The notes under the pieces were generated by a model that saw nothing but the letters and a program-made list of their open reading frames with translations, was not told the DNA's origin and did no database searches. Source: Paramacrobiotus metropolitanus (lineage: Eukaryota > Tardigrada > Eutardigrada > Parachela > Macrobiotidae). Taken from it: a stretch of 64,000 nucleotides of DNA. The stretch spans positions 248,001 through 312,000 of the forward strand of contig NW_026570304.1 in NCBI RefSeq assembly GCF_019649055.1, given 5' to 3'. Position numbers and translations under genes: made by a program. This document shows, piece by piece, positions 16,108 through 28,640 of this stretch. Position 1 is the stretch's first letter. Every line of letters starts with the position of its first letter.

Positions 16108-17580
16108 AAGCGAGTCGCATCCTGTTCCCAACATCTCCATCAGGTGCGATGAATCTCATTTCACGTGCAAACATGGAAACCTCAACACAGACAGCAAGAA
16201 CATCTAACCACCTAGTATATAATCTCCTGTTCATGTACATCTAACTACAATCATATAGTATAATTATAATCTCCTGCGGGCTGTGGCTAAAAGAAGCGCA
16301 TTTCAAGCGCAGTTAAGATGACTTAACGCAGCCTCGACTAATCTTATACCGGTCTTTCCAAAAAATTAGGCTTGCGCATTTGACGATCAATCGTTTTCGA
16401 ACATATAAAGCTACGGACGGTGGCACGGGCTATAAATATGAAAGGATGCACTTCATGCATAAAACAGAGTGCACCACGTCAGATGATTTGAGCGAGATGC
16501 TATCAGTAACTGCCGCAAACACATACTTGATACTAGTAATTAAATCTGAGCAGAGAATGCAACCCATTCACCGACCTGTAGTGAGATCCTCCGAGAAAAC
16601 TTTGGCGGACCCAGTTTACTCAAGCACATATCGGCACTTCCATAGATCACTGAGATTCTGGCTGATTATTCTATAAAAATAGATGGTACACGGCCTATTA
16701 GAAGGTGAAATAGTATGAGAAGGAAAAGCCATACACGGTCAGGATGTAATAATCTGGAATCGGTCAGCTGCGAAGCTAACCACGTTCATTATCAGAAATT
16801 GTAATTAACGGGAACTTACACGTTTTCCGAAGCTATGTTCCCCGATTTTCAAAGCTGCATGCTCCAGAACAGATACGTAAACTGGAATATCGCAACTCGC
16901 AGACACAACGTAAATGATAACAACGCATTCCCGTAATGTATGAGTATAATTCACAAAATATTTTTCAGTTATGATTGTATGGCTGCAGCAATCGGCAGTA
17001 TAATCAGAATTTTCGAGCAGTCCTTTTGTAAAGTCAGACAGAATGACAGAATCGGATAGGATCGCATAACGATCAAAATAATTATGGTACGTACTGAATT
17101 AGTTTAAGAAAACCTTAGCGAGTACATAGCTACGGAGCAATCATAATCATTTTTATAAGGTTACCGAATGTGATGTTTATAACTCTAGGTGCAAACTAAA
17201 CCAATAAAAATTTAGGATATCATAATCATCCGCTGCACAGGGCACAGCCGTCTTCTGCTTTCGTGAGCTAGAATGGCCTGAAAACGCCACTGCTGTCACC
17301 AGGAGAGATAATTATGAAGTTGTGAACGCTTTGGTATTATTGGTAAGCTCATAATCAGCATTTGTCTGGTGAGCGGTGATTTAACTGCCGCCGCCACTGG
17401 TGATCAGCCTGTCTTATCTCGCATGCACCACTGTTGAGGTTATTTTCTCGATGAGGCCATCTTCGGGCAGAAGGGCCGCTGAGGCTTGCCGGATGTTATC
17501 AAGTCCTGTATCGCTATCAACCACCAAGCCATCGTCGCATTGTGCTAGCGGCGTGTGCAGCTTTGGAGTGGTTAATTAGC
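16108..17580. other. intergenic, no gene seen
   Basis: AT-rich single-copy-looking DNA without convincing ORFs, splice patterns or repeats. Confidence 0.5.
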
Positions 17581-17585
17581 CCTTC

Positions 17586-18052
17586 TTATCTCGCAGTGCT
17601 CCAGTATTGATGTGTTTCCGGCATGTGCATTGTGCATCTGCAAGCTCCTTCACAATGTCTAAACCCCGGTATAAGTGGCAAAAGCACCCCTGCGGGCTTT
17701 ACTTTGGGGAGCGTCCTGGTGCTCACCCGAATAGCCTGCGGCGCAAAGGACAATTTCCGAATGTCCAAGGTCATCGTGCTAATTTCTACGGGAGTGACCA
17801 GCTTGTTACTATTAGCGCATCCGTCCACGAGAGGCTACCCGCATGGCCACTCAGCCGGGCGACCAATCTGGCATTCCTAAAAGCAAGACTACCATTGAAA
17901 ATCGGTGCTTTAGCTGTGAAACTTCCATCAACGCAGGCGCATCCGACCTCACCGGCCCTTTTGTCGGCAAACCCGTCAATGTCGATCGCCATAGCCGTCA
18001 AGGACTGAATCATCACTACCTGTATGGCCCTGACTGGCCACTGCAGACGCAC
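17586..18052 (-). pseudogene. fragment of an unknown protein, copy B of a duplicated pair
   Basis: Minus-strand frames read AIQVVMIQSLTAMAIDIDG ... then, after a frame change, SNKLVTPVEISTMTLDIRKL SFAPQAIRVSTRTLP. The same two blocks recur in the same order at 21.3-20.55 kb (AIQVAMTKLLTVTESDV; SNELLAPAEISTMTLDMPKL), with conservation clearest at protein level in this frame. That argues for past coding. I do not recognise the family. Frame changes between blocks suggest decay or unmodelled introns. Confidence 0.45.
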
Positions 18053-18159
18053 CCACCGGCTAAAGCTCGGTGGTGATGCAGGTTATGTACTCAACGTCGG
18101 CTTCGATGGCGGTCCGTGCCGGCTTCGACGCACACTACACACACCATGCTTTTGCTTTT

Positions 18160-19200
18160 CGTCATCTGTATGGTGTGTGATTCCTGCAACGACATTTGGT
18201 TTGGAATAAAAATGTACAGCATACAGACTGATAGTAGATTTGTGTACATTGTTTTTGAAATTCCTCGTTGTTGACCCTGCCGGGAAAGATCGAAAGCGAT
18301 AAGGCAGCACACGTCAACTGGACAGGCGAACAGGTGCCGACGAGACCATAAACGCCGCTCCCAGAAATATCGGATGCTGTCGTATAAAGCTCTACAAGTG
18401 ATGACAGCTGATGTTCCGGAAACATGTAATTGCTGTGTATTTCAAGCCTCTGGTAGAGGCAAACGAATATCAAAACTTGAGATGCGATTTCTACTGGGGA
18501 TGCAGTGTTCAATCTTCATGTGCATGTAGGCGTACTGCGTGGTCACTTCTTTCAGCAGTACCTCGCTCCCACTGGACCTCGGGCATCTGGGCAGCTCGTC
18601 CAAGGACACTGACTGACCACCATTGAGATGATCTGTATGGTGCGCTGTCGTTCTAGCTCTATCTGCTGCCAGTAAGGTTCTGCTGCACCAACAACTCCAT
18701 CCTCTGCTTGCTCGTGCCATCGACCTTGTCCTCCAGTTTACCGACGCTCGATTTCATTCCGATGTTGTCCGCCTTCAAGGCAAACGTATCCGCTCTTATT
18801 TCATTCATGCCCGACGTCAGACCAGTGATGTCTGTCTGCATGCCTGTAATGCCCGCTGTCAACGCCGCGATGTCCGTCTCAATCCATCTGTTGAGGTACT
18901 GAAGTAAAATGGATTGTCAACTCGTAAAACGGTGCAACACCGTTTTAGTTGCACCGTTTTACGAGTTGACAAGCCTCTGTACTCCATAACCGACATGGTC
19001 TAGACGCTCCTTCATCACCTGATGTCTCGGTTAACCTCGTTGATGAAATTGGTACCTTCTCCACTTCCTTCGGTGATCGGCCGTCAGTAGCTGGGCACCT
19101 TGTTCAAGGTCTTGACTAAGCCGTGATACACGCTGATGACCTGCATCTTCTCCATCTCCAGTTCGTAGACCAGATCAAAGAGGGTGCGGTACACGAAAAT
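18160..19200 (-). pseudogene. decayed coiled-coil gene, unknown family
   Basis: In minus order: YRTLFDLVYELEMEKMQVIS ... a stop, then TNFINEVNRDIR, RHQVMKERLDHVGYGVQRLV, a 59-bp foldback, LQYLNRWIETDIAALTAG, and a long heptad-like run (TSGMNEIRADTFALKADNIG), then SLDELPRCPRSSGSEVLLKE. The order and helical character look like one gene, but it needs at least three frame changes or introns. The 18914-18972 hairpin sits in the middle of it. Family unknown. Confidence 0.4.
18914..18972. repeat. perfect 24-bp inverted repeat with 11-nt loop
   Basis: TTGTCAACTCGTAAAACGGT plus GCAA (18914-18937) pairs exactly with 18949-18972; the loop 18938-18948 itself repeats the CACCGTTTTA word. Confidence 0.95.
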
Positions 19201-19204
19201 TTAT

Positions 19205-20480
19205 AATTGTAATTAGGATGTTTCATGTGGTTGTAATGTTGTGCGCTCTTATGGAATCGGTAATACTTTTATGCAAGTGTAGACAGTAGACACGATTCTC
19301 TAACGAAAATCGTCACCCTCGAAGTTAGTTTAAGCAAAGGGAAAAGTGCTTATTTATTGTTAATTCGCTTAATTTCAAGTTCTGGAAACAAGATAGAAAC
19401 TGGTTACTAAAGGTCAAAACGATCAAAAATGCAACCGCACTCTAGGAGAAACGAAAATACGGTACACTCAGTCACACTCTACTGCACAACGGGAATAAAT
19501 TAACAGTATTATGCAGACATACCCCAAAAGCCTCTCCGCAAATTTCGTTAAAGTTTTACGAACGGCTATCAGCAACTGCCGAAAAACGCATAAATCCTTA
19601 CAGGAAAAGCGAAAACTTACCGATTCGGAATGGATAATCCGAACGAACAGTGTAGAAAGACGAGCTTCTCAGAGTGAGTAACCTCGCAACATACAACGCT
19701 TGGTTCTTCCGATCGAGCAATCCGTCGTCCTAAAACAAATCGATATTGAATACAGGCAGGTGTGAGTGGTAGCAGTATGGTTTTATATCACTACTTCCAC
19801 TCAACAATCACCAAAAAATCGTTAGTAGAAAAGATGTTTCCACTCTCTGTTCGAGCCGATGCGCGCAGGTTACTTGTCAGCTTTGCTGTACAGTAGCCCC
19901 GCCCCAAACCGATCTCGCTGTATGGCATTAATTTATTAATGGTTTTAGTTTATGGATAAAAAGTGCACCGAGGATGATTAATAATTACAGCGGTTATATC
20001 AAGTGCTGTACATACGAGTACATATTATGTATATAATGCCCAAATTAACAGTTGACAGTTGTTAGGATAACTCGTGGTAGCCCAACTTGGCGGAAGTTAT
20101 AAATGTACATATTTTGAAACATTCCTAATCCGTACGTCACTACCTTGCTATTAATTGTACAGTAGTACCAGTTTTACTGCACAAATTATCAAACTGCAGT
20201 AATGCAGAATAATTTTACAGCCTGTAAATGTTTACAAATCACTATAATCAATCGTGTGAAAAGTTGACACGCGCATAACCATTCCGGAGCCTATTCATAT
20301 AAATCTATAGTGTCGATGTTTTCCAGTGCGGGCATCGGTTAGCGGCATAGTTTTTCACTCTGGCCGGACGGGACCAAGTGAGTACGCTTCGTTGAACGCT
20401 GATCGTTTGATTAGCGCGTGGTCAAGGGCATATACGAGGCTATTTCACTAGTAAGTGCCAGGACGTTTCCGTTGGAAACG
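19205..20480. other. intergenic, no gene seen
   Basis: AT-rich, no supported ORF. It ends with the arm GTTGAACGCTGATCGTTTGA near 20392, the inverted partner of the 15.06-kb arm. Confidence 0.5.
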
Positions 20481-20549
20481 CGCTGACCTTGAACCGTGAA
20501 CTGGCGCTCGCTCGCAGTCGCTCGGAAATGTCATGTGCAGTGTGCATTT

Positions 20550-21343
20550 GGAAGCGGCATGGTCGTTCATGCTGTCCGGGCCACGATATACAGCATCAGA
20601 AGCACGCCCGTGGGCATTACTGTGGGAATGTCCTGACGCTCGCCCGATTAGCCTGCGACGCGGAGGACAGTTTCGGCATGTCCAAGGTCATCGTGCTGAT
20701 TTCTGCGGGAGCGAGCAGCTCGTTGCTATTCTAGCTGAGTTGCAGCAGTTGAATAAGGGCCTCGACAGCTCCGTCGTATGCGGTCCTGGGTGTTGCTGCA
20801 TGCCGGAAGGACATCGCCGCTGCAGCGGTTTCGCGCTGTCACGTTTCCGTCCACGACAGGGCGACCGCTGTGGTGTACTGAACGGGCGTCCTGTACCTCG
20901 TAGCAACGATGCGTAGTACGTACGTTGAGTACAGCACAGGCGCCACTGCGCCGGACGGCTGGTTGCCATTCTTAAAGGCACGACCACGATGGAAAGTGGC
21001 TGAATACCTGCATAAGCGGCACAGCTGCCGTCCACGCAGACGAACCGACCCCACCCCCCGGCGCTGTGGTCGACAAATGCCGGACGTCGCTCTCCGTGAC
21101 TGTCAAAAGCTTCGTCATTGCTACCTGTATGGCGGTGATCCCATCGGTAAAGGTGGTCAGGTTAAAAGGATACAGGGAAGCTAAAGGATACAAGGAAACA
21201 ACAAGACACTTCGAATATCGCTGCCGGGCAACGGCCGAACTGTGAAAAGAAACCACGAAACGTTCCCTTCCCGCCGTCGTCAAACGCGGTATTAATTTAA
21301 TAGAAAAAACCAAAACTGAATTCCTGTAATTATGAGAAACCAA
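20550..21343 (-). pseudogene. fragment of an unknown protein, copy A of a duplicated pair
   Basis: The minus strand reads AIQVAMTKLLTVTESDVRHL followed (other frame) by SNELLAPAEISTMTLDMPKL SSASQANRASVRTFPQ and an early stop. It aligns with copy B at 17.6-18.05 kb; the plus-strand words CCAAGGTCATCGTGCT and CTACCTGTATGGC are shared as well. In-frame stops after the second block suggest a pseudogene. Confidence 0.45.
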
Positions 21344-21548
21344 AAATGACTAACGTTAATAAACACGAAGAAATTACAAAAATCAGGAAAGTTTGTAAAA
21401 ATATGTAAATCCTTAACAAAATTTTTAAGGCACCCTTCCCAATATCGTCTAACAACAATACCATGAGGCGAGAAGAAAAACAGTGGAGAAAAAAATGAAA
21501 CCAGAGGGACGTTCTACGAAAAGCCCGGAAATGGCAATGTACTGTCGG

Positions 21549-23310
21549 TTATTGCTGGTTATTTGTTAAAAAGTTATGATGATGGATGGGTGCTAACCTG
21601 GTGGGTGACGGAGACGAGGAGGACCAGCCAGAAGCAGCAGTAGTCGGCGTAGTCGCTGACCAGCTGGCTTTCGCTGGCCACCGCGCACCGGTAGGCCATG
21701 AAGGAAAGGACAAGCGCGGAGGCAGCGAAGTGGTTTCGTTGGTCTCGATGCAGTCGTGTCCGGTGATGGATGTCGGGTCGATGTCGTGCTCACATCCGTG
21801 CCTGCAACAATCACCCAGCATACTATCCATATCATGCCATTTTCATCATTCGACTACGATCTGCACCGGTGCATTACGTCTTCAAATGGTTTTCAATTAA
21901 TGTTAAATGTCATGGGAGAAGTAGAAATGCGTGGACCTTGTGATCAAATACAGCACAACATTTAACTAAAAATTTAAATCAGAATTGTGCATAATTCTTT
22001 AATAAAAATTCAAAGCAGAAAAACGCATAATTTTTCACGGTTAATTTTCAGAAAATATTTTCCGATAAACTAACGAGAAAACGAGAATAATGCCATCCAA
22101 AAAGGCTGGACAGCAGCGAACGTACAGATAATTGGTACTGTAACCAAATGAGAAAACACTCATAAAGCTACCATATCTTTTGACTTTTACTAACAACAAA
22201 ATATATTTATCAGCAATTCTGAGAAAAAACGGTAGTTGTATCGGATATAGGTTGCAGTACTCGTGGTAATGTCGGTAATTACAGTTTCGGTTCCCAACTC
22301 CGCAGTACTAGCTGAACTGGTGTGCGTTGTGGATTCAGTGCTGCACGTGGTTGATAATGCTTCAGTTGCAGTTTCGGGCAATGTGGTGACAGCAGTAGTT
22401 AATGACATATCCCTGGTGACGGGCACCTCGTGATCCCTGACGCAGATATTCTGTGTGCTGTCATTCCTCCACGGCAATACACAGGCAGCGCTGTCCACCG
22501 ATCATTCACGTCAAAAATGGAACTGCGCGTCCGAGGACCGGCAGATCCACCTTGATGCTGGACTGCGTTCAGGCCCTTCTTGGATGCGTACTCTGGGCTC
22601 TGGGTTGCCGGCATCCGTATGATGACATGGATGACACCGGAAGGCAACCACTGCTTTGAGTGCTTTCACTGCCAGCTAGCCCAAATAAAAAGTTACTGCT
22701 CTGTGCTCTGTGCCTTGGGAATACAGTATTAACGCTCATCACGACGATACTGGCGAACGTTCGACCAAAAGTTTGTGCACTACCCGGTAAAAACGACACT
22801 TGATAATCTGTAGATTCTGTACAACATTGCACAGAGAAACATTGTTTCTATTTTTCACGCCAGTTATATTTGGATCATTAGATTTTGGAATCATAAAGCT
22901 TTTCAATGATACATGCACAGCTACTGTATAAATAAAAACTGTTGATTAGAGAATTTAGAGGTAATAAAGTCGTAACGAATATAATTAAAATCTTGGCGCA
23001 CCAAAAATGTTTGGGAAAAACTGCAGCAGTTCGATTTATTATCACTGAAAAGGCAGATTCCGTTGATTCTTTAAAAGCGACATGCAGCTCTTACCGGATA
23101 CTGCAGCCCAGCAGCACCCGGGGGTCAGGTGAAATGGAAAGCATGAGAAAGATTGAAGAAAAGAGAACTGCGCTGACGAATTAGGCATGCTTTTAACAGA
23201 ATAATGCTAACCTTGCCGATGACGGGCACATCACTGAACACCCAGGAATGGGCGGCCCGATGCACCCATCCGCTGACGAAATCTACGGTAATTATGCCTC
23301 CCACTGTCAA
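21549..23310 (-). pseudogene. scattered exon-like segments, unidentified
   Basis: Minus-strand coding-like pieces in different frames: TVGGIITVDFVSGWVHRAAH SWVFSDVPVIGK ending at a GTTAGC donor (about 23209); DSAACVLPWRNDSTQNICVR followed by a Thr/Ser-rich mucin-like run (22250-22480); and MAYRCAVASESQLVSDYADY ending at CAG|GTTAGC (about 21595). The first piece resembles an S1-domain strand pattern and could be another RRP5-like exon. The rest are unknown. Low confidence that they form one gene. Confidence 0.25.
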
Positions 23311-23745
23311 ACAGACAACACGCCGTTACTACTGACTCCCACTGGCCATACACGGAAACACACACCACGCTGACGGCGGCCCATAACAACATTGTTGATT
23401 CTCACATTCTATCCTCTCCGGCGGAAATTTGTGTCAATATATACAATTTACACCTAGCAAACTCAACTTCCTCCATTACCGCTAAAGAAATCTTCTCCTA
23501 CGGGCACGTAGCAGTTGAATGCACACCGGGGAAAAGTGTACGCACATTAATCAAAACCGGCTATGCACGAAGAAGAAACGTTAAGAAACCAAAGCGTAAA
23601 ACAGCAGAATGTTCGATTTAAATTTCCGGCAGCAAAATAACTGTTTTGTCAGACATGTTGTGTGCACCGATTACTCACGAAACCGTAAATCACTTTCTAT
23701 AATCAATCAGCCTAAAATTTCAATCACAAACCTAACTGAATTTAC

Positions 23746-26461
23746 CGGCATTTTGGCCACCGCATCCGCTTTAATCAGCCTCAGCGACAACTGCAGATTA
23801 TTGGTCTTTTTATCGCAGCGCAGTAATTTACACCGCATCGTCTGTCCTTCATAATACAAATTCTCCAAACTGATACCTCCACAAATTCGGTAGCCGGCAT
23901 CCATCCCGGCACCCACTGGAGGAAGCGGATCAGCATCAGGCTGTCCCGGATCTTTCCAGTCGCTCCCTGGAACGCATTCCCCGTATCCGCGTCCTGGTAG
24001 GACTGCAGCACTGGTTCCTTAGCGTCCAGAAGACTATTCTGATGTGTCAACACTCAACTGCGCCGCTCCGGATCCACCTCTGTCCCGCGACAAGTCAGCT
24101 GCATGTTGTCGCGGAAATTCTTCTCCCACTGCTTCAGCGGGACTAGACCAGTCGGAGCAAATCCTGTAAAATTATGAAAAATCACCTCCACACGGCACAT
24201 TATTGTTTCCATCTCAAGTGTGCCCATTTCAGGTCAACCGTTTCGAAATCTCAAACGCCGCGAAACATTAATTTTCAATTTTTAATAAATTTAAAAAACT
24301 AGCAAAGCTTCCGTACATGACGCAGACACCAGTTTCGATTATTTTCTGAGGCAATTAAACCACTTACTCTTGCGTCTGTAGAGTCAGTGTACGACATGAA
24401 ACACTTGCAATACAACATATGAATTTTAAAAAAATAAATAGCAAGCACAATACAATTTATAACACTGATGACCGCGCAAACTCCGGGCAACTGATTTTCG
24501 GCGTCATCGTTCTACGACATACACGTTATTGTCACAAGTTTAGAACCATCTAACAGAAAGCTGAAAAGTTCGCTGCAATATAGTCTGAGACGTATACTTT
24601 CTATAAACAGCGCGCTGCAGACTGTTTTAATTTGCAAAAGTTTATTATCCGGTTCTATTACTCACCAGTCACCATATATGGGAACGCCTATCACCCCCAC
24701 AACCCCACCCGGCACCAGTCCGCGCACTTTACACTCCAGGACGTGTCCCCCGTTGACGAACTGACGTCGTGATACGACAGGAGCGGCTGGCTGTTCAGGG
24801 AATGCTTGAAACCGACCAGACCAATCTCATCCAGATCACTGCAGCCTACCACCACGCACGGAGGCTTCAAGCCGGTTGTGAAGCGCATCTGGACGCGGTC
24901 GGTCGATGGAATGCCCAGATTCTGGCCGCGGACGCCACTCGGGTCTCGGTGAGGGTGCAGTACACGCCCACATTTTCCACTGCGGCTAGTACCGTGGCTG
25001 CCGGTATGACGACACCTTCGTATAGATCGCCGTCTGTGCGTTCCACAACGATGTTTTCAGCGAGAAAGCGGTCTGTTAACTCACTGGATCCCTGTAGAGG
25101 ACGCGGGCGGCCGTTTTCTCCTTTTCGTTGTGATTCTCCAGGAAATCGAAGGGACCGATCAAATGAAAACGGGAAACGAAGCCATTTGTATTGCCGGTTA
25201 AAACGTTAATCGAACAAATTAATGTTCTCAACTATTAAACAATAAACATTCTTACACTATACATAAACTCAAGTTACTGATCATACACCATGCAAACTTT
25301 GTGCAGGAAGTGCCGCTTATTTACGCTCCATCGCAGTATATACAAGTACCACGATGCTGACCGACAGTAGTACTGCACGTATAACGTATTGTATGATGAC
25401 AAAAAATTAAAAAGTTTCACAATTAACAAACCGAACCGTCCACATTAACAGAACTGACACATATTCACTTGAACAGATCTACGCGCCACCCGCACACCCG
25501 TCTAACTTTCTCCACCACCACGTCTACAACGGCCCCTGGCAGCAGATGAGCCGGGCTGACGTCATCCTCAGCAAACTCCACCGCCGTCACACGCGCTGCA
25601 GCTGTAGCGCCCGCACCGTGCTGTTCTGCTCCACCCGCCCGCTTCTCAGCAGCACACCACCAACTGTCCGGCCTCCATCACCGGGGCATTCCGCTCCTCC
25701 TCCACAATCCCGTTCGCACTCGGGGTAAAAAGCGCGGATGGAATTGCGCCTCCCGTCCGACATCCACCTCCGCAATGGCGACGGCGGCGGGGATGACGGT
25801 GCCGTTGAAGATATGCTGGCTTATGCGGTGAGGATGTCGCGCGGACTGAGCGTCAGATGGACGGCGATGCGCTCGGGGGTGTGGCGGATTTCGCGGGGTC
25901 CTTGGCGATGGACTTGATCGCGCAGATCATCATGCGACCAGACGGAAACCGGCCCAACAGTTTCTGAATCTCTAACAATTCCCATAGTAGTGCAAATCAC
26001 AGCACGGTAGCAAAATGTTGAAATTTCAGCGAAATTTTTGAAATAAATTTTTGACTGACTTTAAAAACAGTAATTTTTTTCAAATTTCCCATCTTCAAAA
26101 ACCATCGAAAAATTTATTGTACTTACTATTCCCACAAAAAGCTGATAAGTAGCGCAAACATTTTGGAATTTCAAAATGGCCAACAATCAAAGCTGCCGCT
26201 GAACTGCATGTAATGTGTCGTGATGTAGACATTTACGTGAGCATACAGAAAACTGAGTAAAGGGCCAAAAATCACACAAGAAAAGCATCGAAAATCAGAA
26301 TCTATTTTTTTCGACTTACTTTGTCGATTTCCTTGCTGGATGCCGACAGCGCCGCCTCGACCGCGTTCCACATCGCAGCGCCACATGTCCTGTATGTTGT
26401 CGGCCACGTCCACCACGCGGTCACAGCAGAGTGTTGTTGTCGCCCACAGCGTCAATGTCAC
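23746..26461 (-). pseudogene. RRP5/PDCD11-like S1-repeat rRNA-processing factor, pseudogene
   Basis: RRP5/PDCD11 is a nucleolar protein with many S1 RNA-binding repeats needed for small-subunit pre-rRNA processing. Minus-strand exons read in family order: ADNIQDMW (26320-26400, donor GTAAGT); QKLLGRFPSGRMMICAIKSI with HLTLSPRDILTA and FNGTVIPAAVAIAEVDVG; EDDVSPAHLLPGAVVDVVVE; LYEGVVIPAATVLAAVENVG with SDLDEIGLVGFKHSLNSQ and LLSYHDV (donor GTGAGT at 24665); GLVPLKQWEKNFRDNMQLTC, PVLQSYQDADTG and ENLYYEGQTMRCKLLRCDKK with LQLSLR. The spacing of YHD(I/V) and GLVP blocks matches the family. At least four frame changes and an in-frame TGA (about 24058) indicate a dead copy that kept its introns, so it arose by DNA duplication and not retroposition. 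Confidence 0.65.
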
Positions 26462-26469
26462 GGTTCCGC

Positions 26470-27715
26470 TGTCCGCACCACAAACATGGCTGACGATGGA
26501 TTAAGGAACTGTGGCACCGGCTGCCTACCCACAATGATGCAATCAATCACCGACGCCACAATGGAAATAAGCAGACGCATTCCTACGGATCCACAGGATC
26601 GCAGGAATTAAAACAGTTTCGAAGATGGAAGAAGTACCTATACTTGTCTGGTCTTGAGGTGATAAAACCGGAGCAAACTCGAAAAACCCACAAGACAAAC
26701 ACTAACGTCTGCACTCCATTAACAAATTATTTACTGCGAGATATCAATCAGTACGACCACACACCGGATCCTCAGAGGTCACGGCGCAGAGCCAGCAAAA
26801 AGCGCAGCGCAATGCGGGATTGTGCGTAGATAGGGGGTGGCGCAGAGTTTCTCCAAGCGCAGATCCTGTAGTCCTTCCGTGCACCACTTCTTTGTCGTGG
26901 TAATGCGAGGACGGACGCTGATCCGCAGTCTGTATCGTGCATAACAGCTATCCGAGAAAAGAAAAGCGCTTGAATAAATAAGACATGAATAAATCATCAA
27001 TAAATCATGAATAAATCATTAGTTTTCTAATGATTTACGGATAATTTTCATTTCAGAACATTCAACAGATTCGCTTACTCTGCAGACTGTCTTGCGATAC
27101 AGCTCCTGATTCGCGCCCGTCGTCAACCACTCCGACACCAAGCGCATCTTGTCGTCGCCTCCAGCGCATCACACGCCGTGGACGCCACACGCCGCTCACA
27201 TGTCAGCGGCAGACGCGCATTGACCAAGTCAACATCCAACTGCATGTACAACCGACGATCGCCTCGACTCCACAGCAGTTCCTTTAGATCGTAGTCCAGG
27301 CGAACACGGCACCGCACCAGATGGATGACAGCACACGTCAGATCGCGACGGGCGATCAAAGTATGGAGGTGGCGGGGGAACCGAGTCGGAGACACTCCAG
27401 TCGAAGAGCCTGTGCACCTCGCAGAAATAACCGGCAATGCGGATGGATTCCGCAAACCTCGTTACGCCGACCAGATACAGCGCCGTAGGGAGATCCCTGG
27501 GCGGACTCGGGCCAGATAGTGAAGAAAATCCAACATCATCAATAAACGTCCCTTCTCGATGCACTGGCCTCGATCGTGAATGATAAGCTCGTTTTTAGAT
27601 AGAAAACAGTAGAATCTACAGTACGATTCTACCAGACAGCATCCAGAACTGCACACACAGGACCACGAGCACGCCAGCAGTGCAACAAGTAACAGCACGG
27701 TTCTTACACGATAAT
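26470..27715 (-). other. exon-like remnants, unidentified
   Basis: Between 27123 and 27560 the minus strand has successive open stretches in different frames (LYLVGVTRFAESIRIAGYFC; RDLTCAVIHLVRCRVRLDYD; LYMQLDVDLVNARLPLTC) that look protein-like but match no family I know. At 26970-27050 a TGAATAAATCAT repeat leads into a short hairpin (AAATCATTAG / CTAATGATTT). No complete gene. Confidence 0.25.
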
Positions 27716-28215
27716 GGTGGAGGTCAATTACATTTGGGTAAGCGTTGCGCGTCGGGTAACGGGAAAACGCGTAAAAAATGTGACGTAGCAGCGCGTAACC
27801 AAGCAAACATTCTGATTCGCTGTCACAAAATCTGGGATGGGTTTTCAGCTTACTTGTCCGCGTAAGCGTTGCGCTTCGACGTCGAAGCGCAACCATTACA
27901 AACTACGAGTAACTCGTAACTCTCCTGCACAGATCTACAAAATTTTGTGTGTTTGGACCAAAAGTAAATCCAACGACCGAGAGTCATAATCCAAAACTCA
28001 TAATTAACTTTTTTGACGTAATACCACATTTACTACATTACAGCATTAAAAATGAGTTTTTCAGTTCCACTTCGGTGTTCAATTTCTTTCTTCGCACGGA
28101 AGCGTACTCGACTCACGATTGGACGATTGTTTTTCTGCTGAGTCATGGCTAATTTTTTACGCGTCGCTCCATTACCCGACGCGCAACAGTTACCCAAATG
28201 TAATTGACCTCTACC
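27716..28215. mobile_element. MITE, about 500 bp, long imperfect TIRs
   Basis: The left end GGTGGAGGTCAATTACATTT GGGTAAGCGTTGCGCGTCGG and the inverted right end (28161-28215) match over about 45 bp with few differences. Possible 3-bp AAT flank on both sides. The interior includes a perfect 26-bp palindrome (27868-27893) and no transposase. Confidence 0.7.
27868..27893. repeat. 26-bp perfect palindrome
   Basis: GTTGCGCTTCGAC followed directly by GTCGAAGCGCAAC, inside the MITE. Confidence 0.95.
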
Positions 28216-28544
28216 AATGACGATATCTAGTTGGATATTATCAACGCATCAGCAATCTCACCTCAGAAAAACTAGGAAATCTGGAAACAGGAGATACTGA
28301 AAGAGTGTTAAACCTTCAGATCACGCGATACCGGTTGTCTTTGCTGACTGTCAGATTGTGAGTTGGTCGGCTCCTTCCGCCCCTTCGATGAACACGCAGC
28401 TCAGTGTGAAATTAAGAATTCCCACTGTAAAATCGGAAACTTCGCTGTCGTTCTTATTGACGTAACCGGCCACCAAATGTGGTTACGCCGTGCGTCGACT
28501 GTACTACTCGTAGAAAGGATGCGCAGATTCAAAACGCGGACTTA

Positions 28545-28640
28545 CATCGAGCATCTGCGACTTACATCGAAGCGAGAAGTAGGCGTACCAAGTCCCAATT
28601 GGCTGGGCTTCAATGTAAGTCGCTTTTTGCTCGATGTCTG
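28545..28640. repeat. imperfect inverted repeat around CTTACATCGA words
   Basis: GACTTACATCGAGC and GCGACTTACATCGAAGC (28538-28580) pair with GCTTCAATGTAAGTCGC ... GCTCGATG (28607-28638). Function unknown; probably part of a MITE. Confidence 0.55.
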
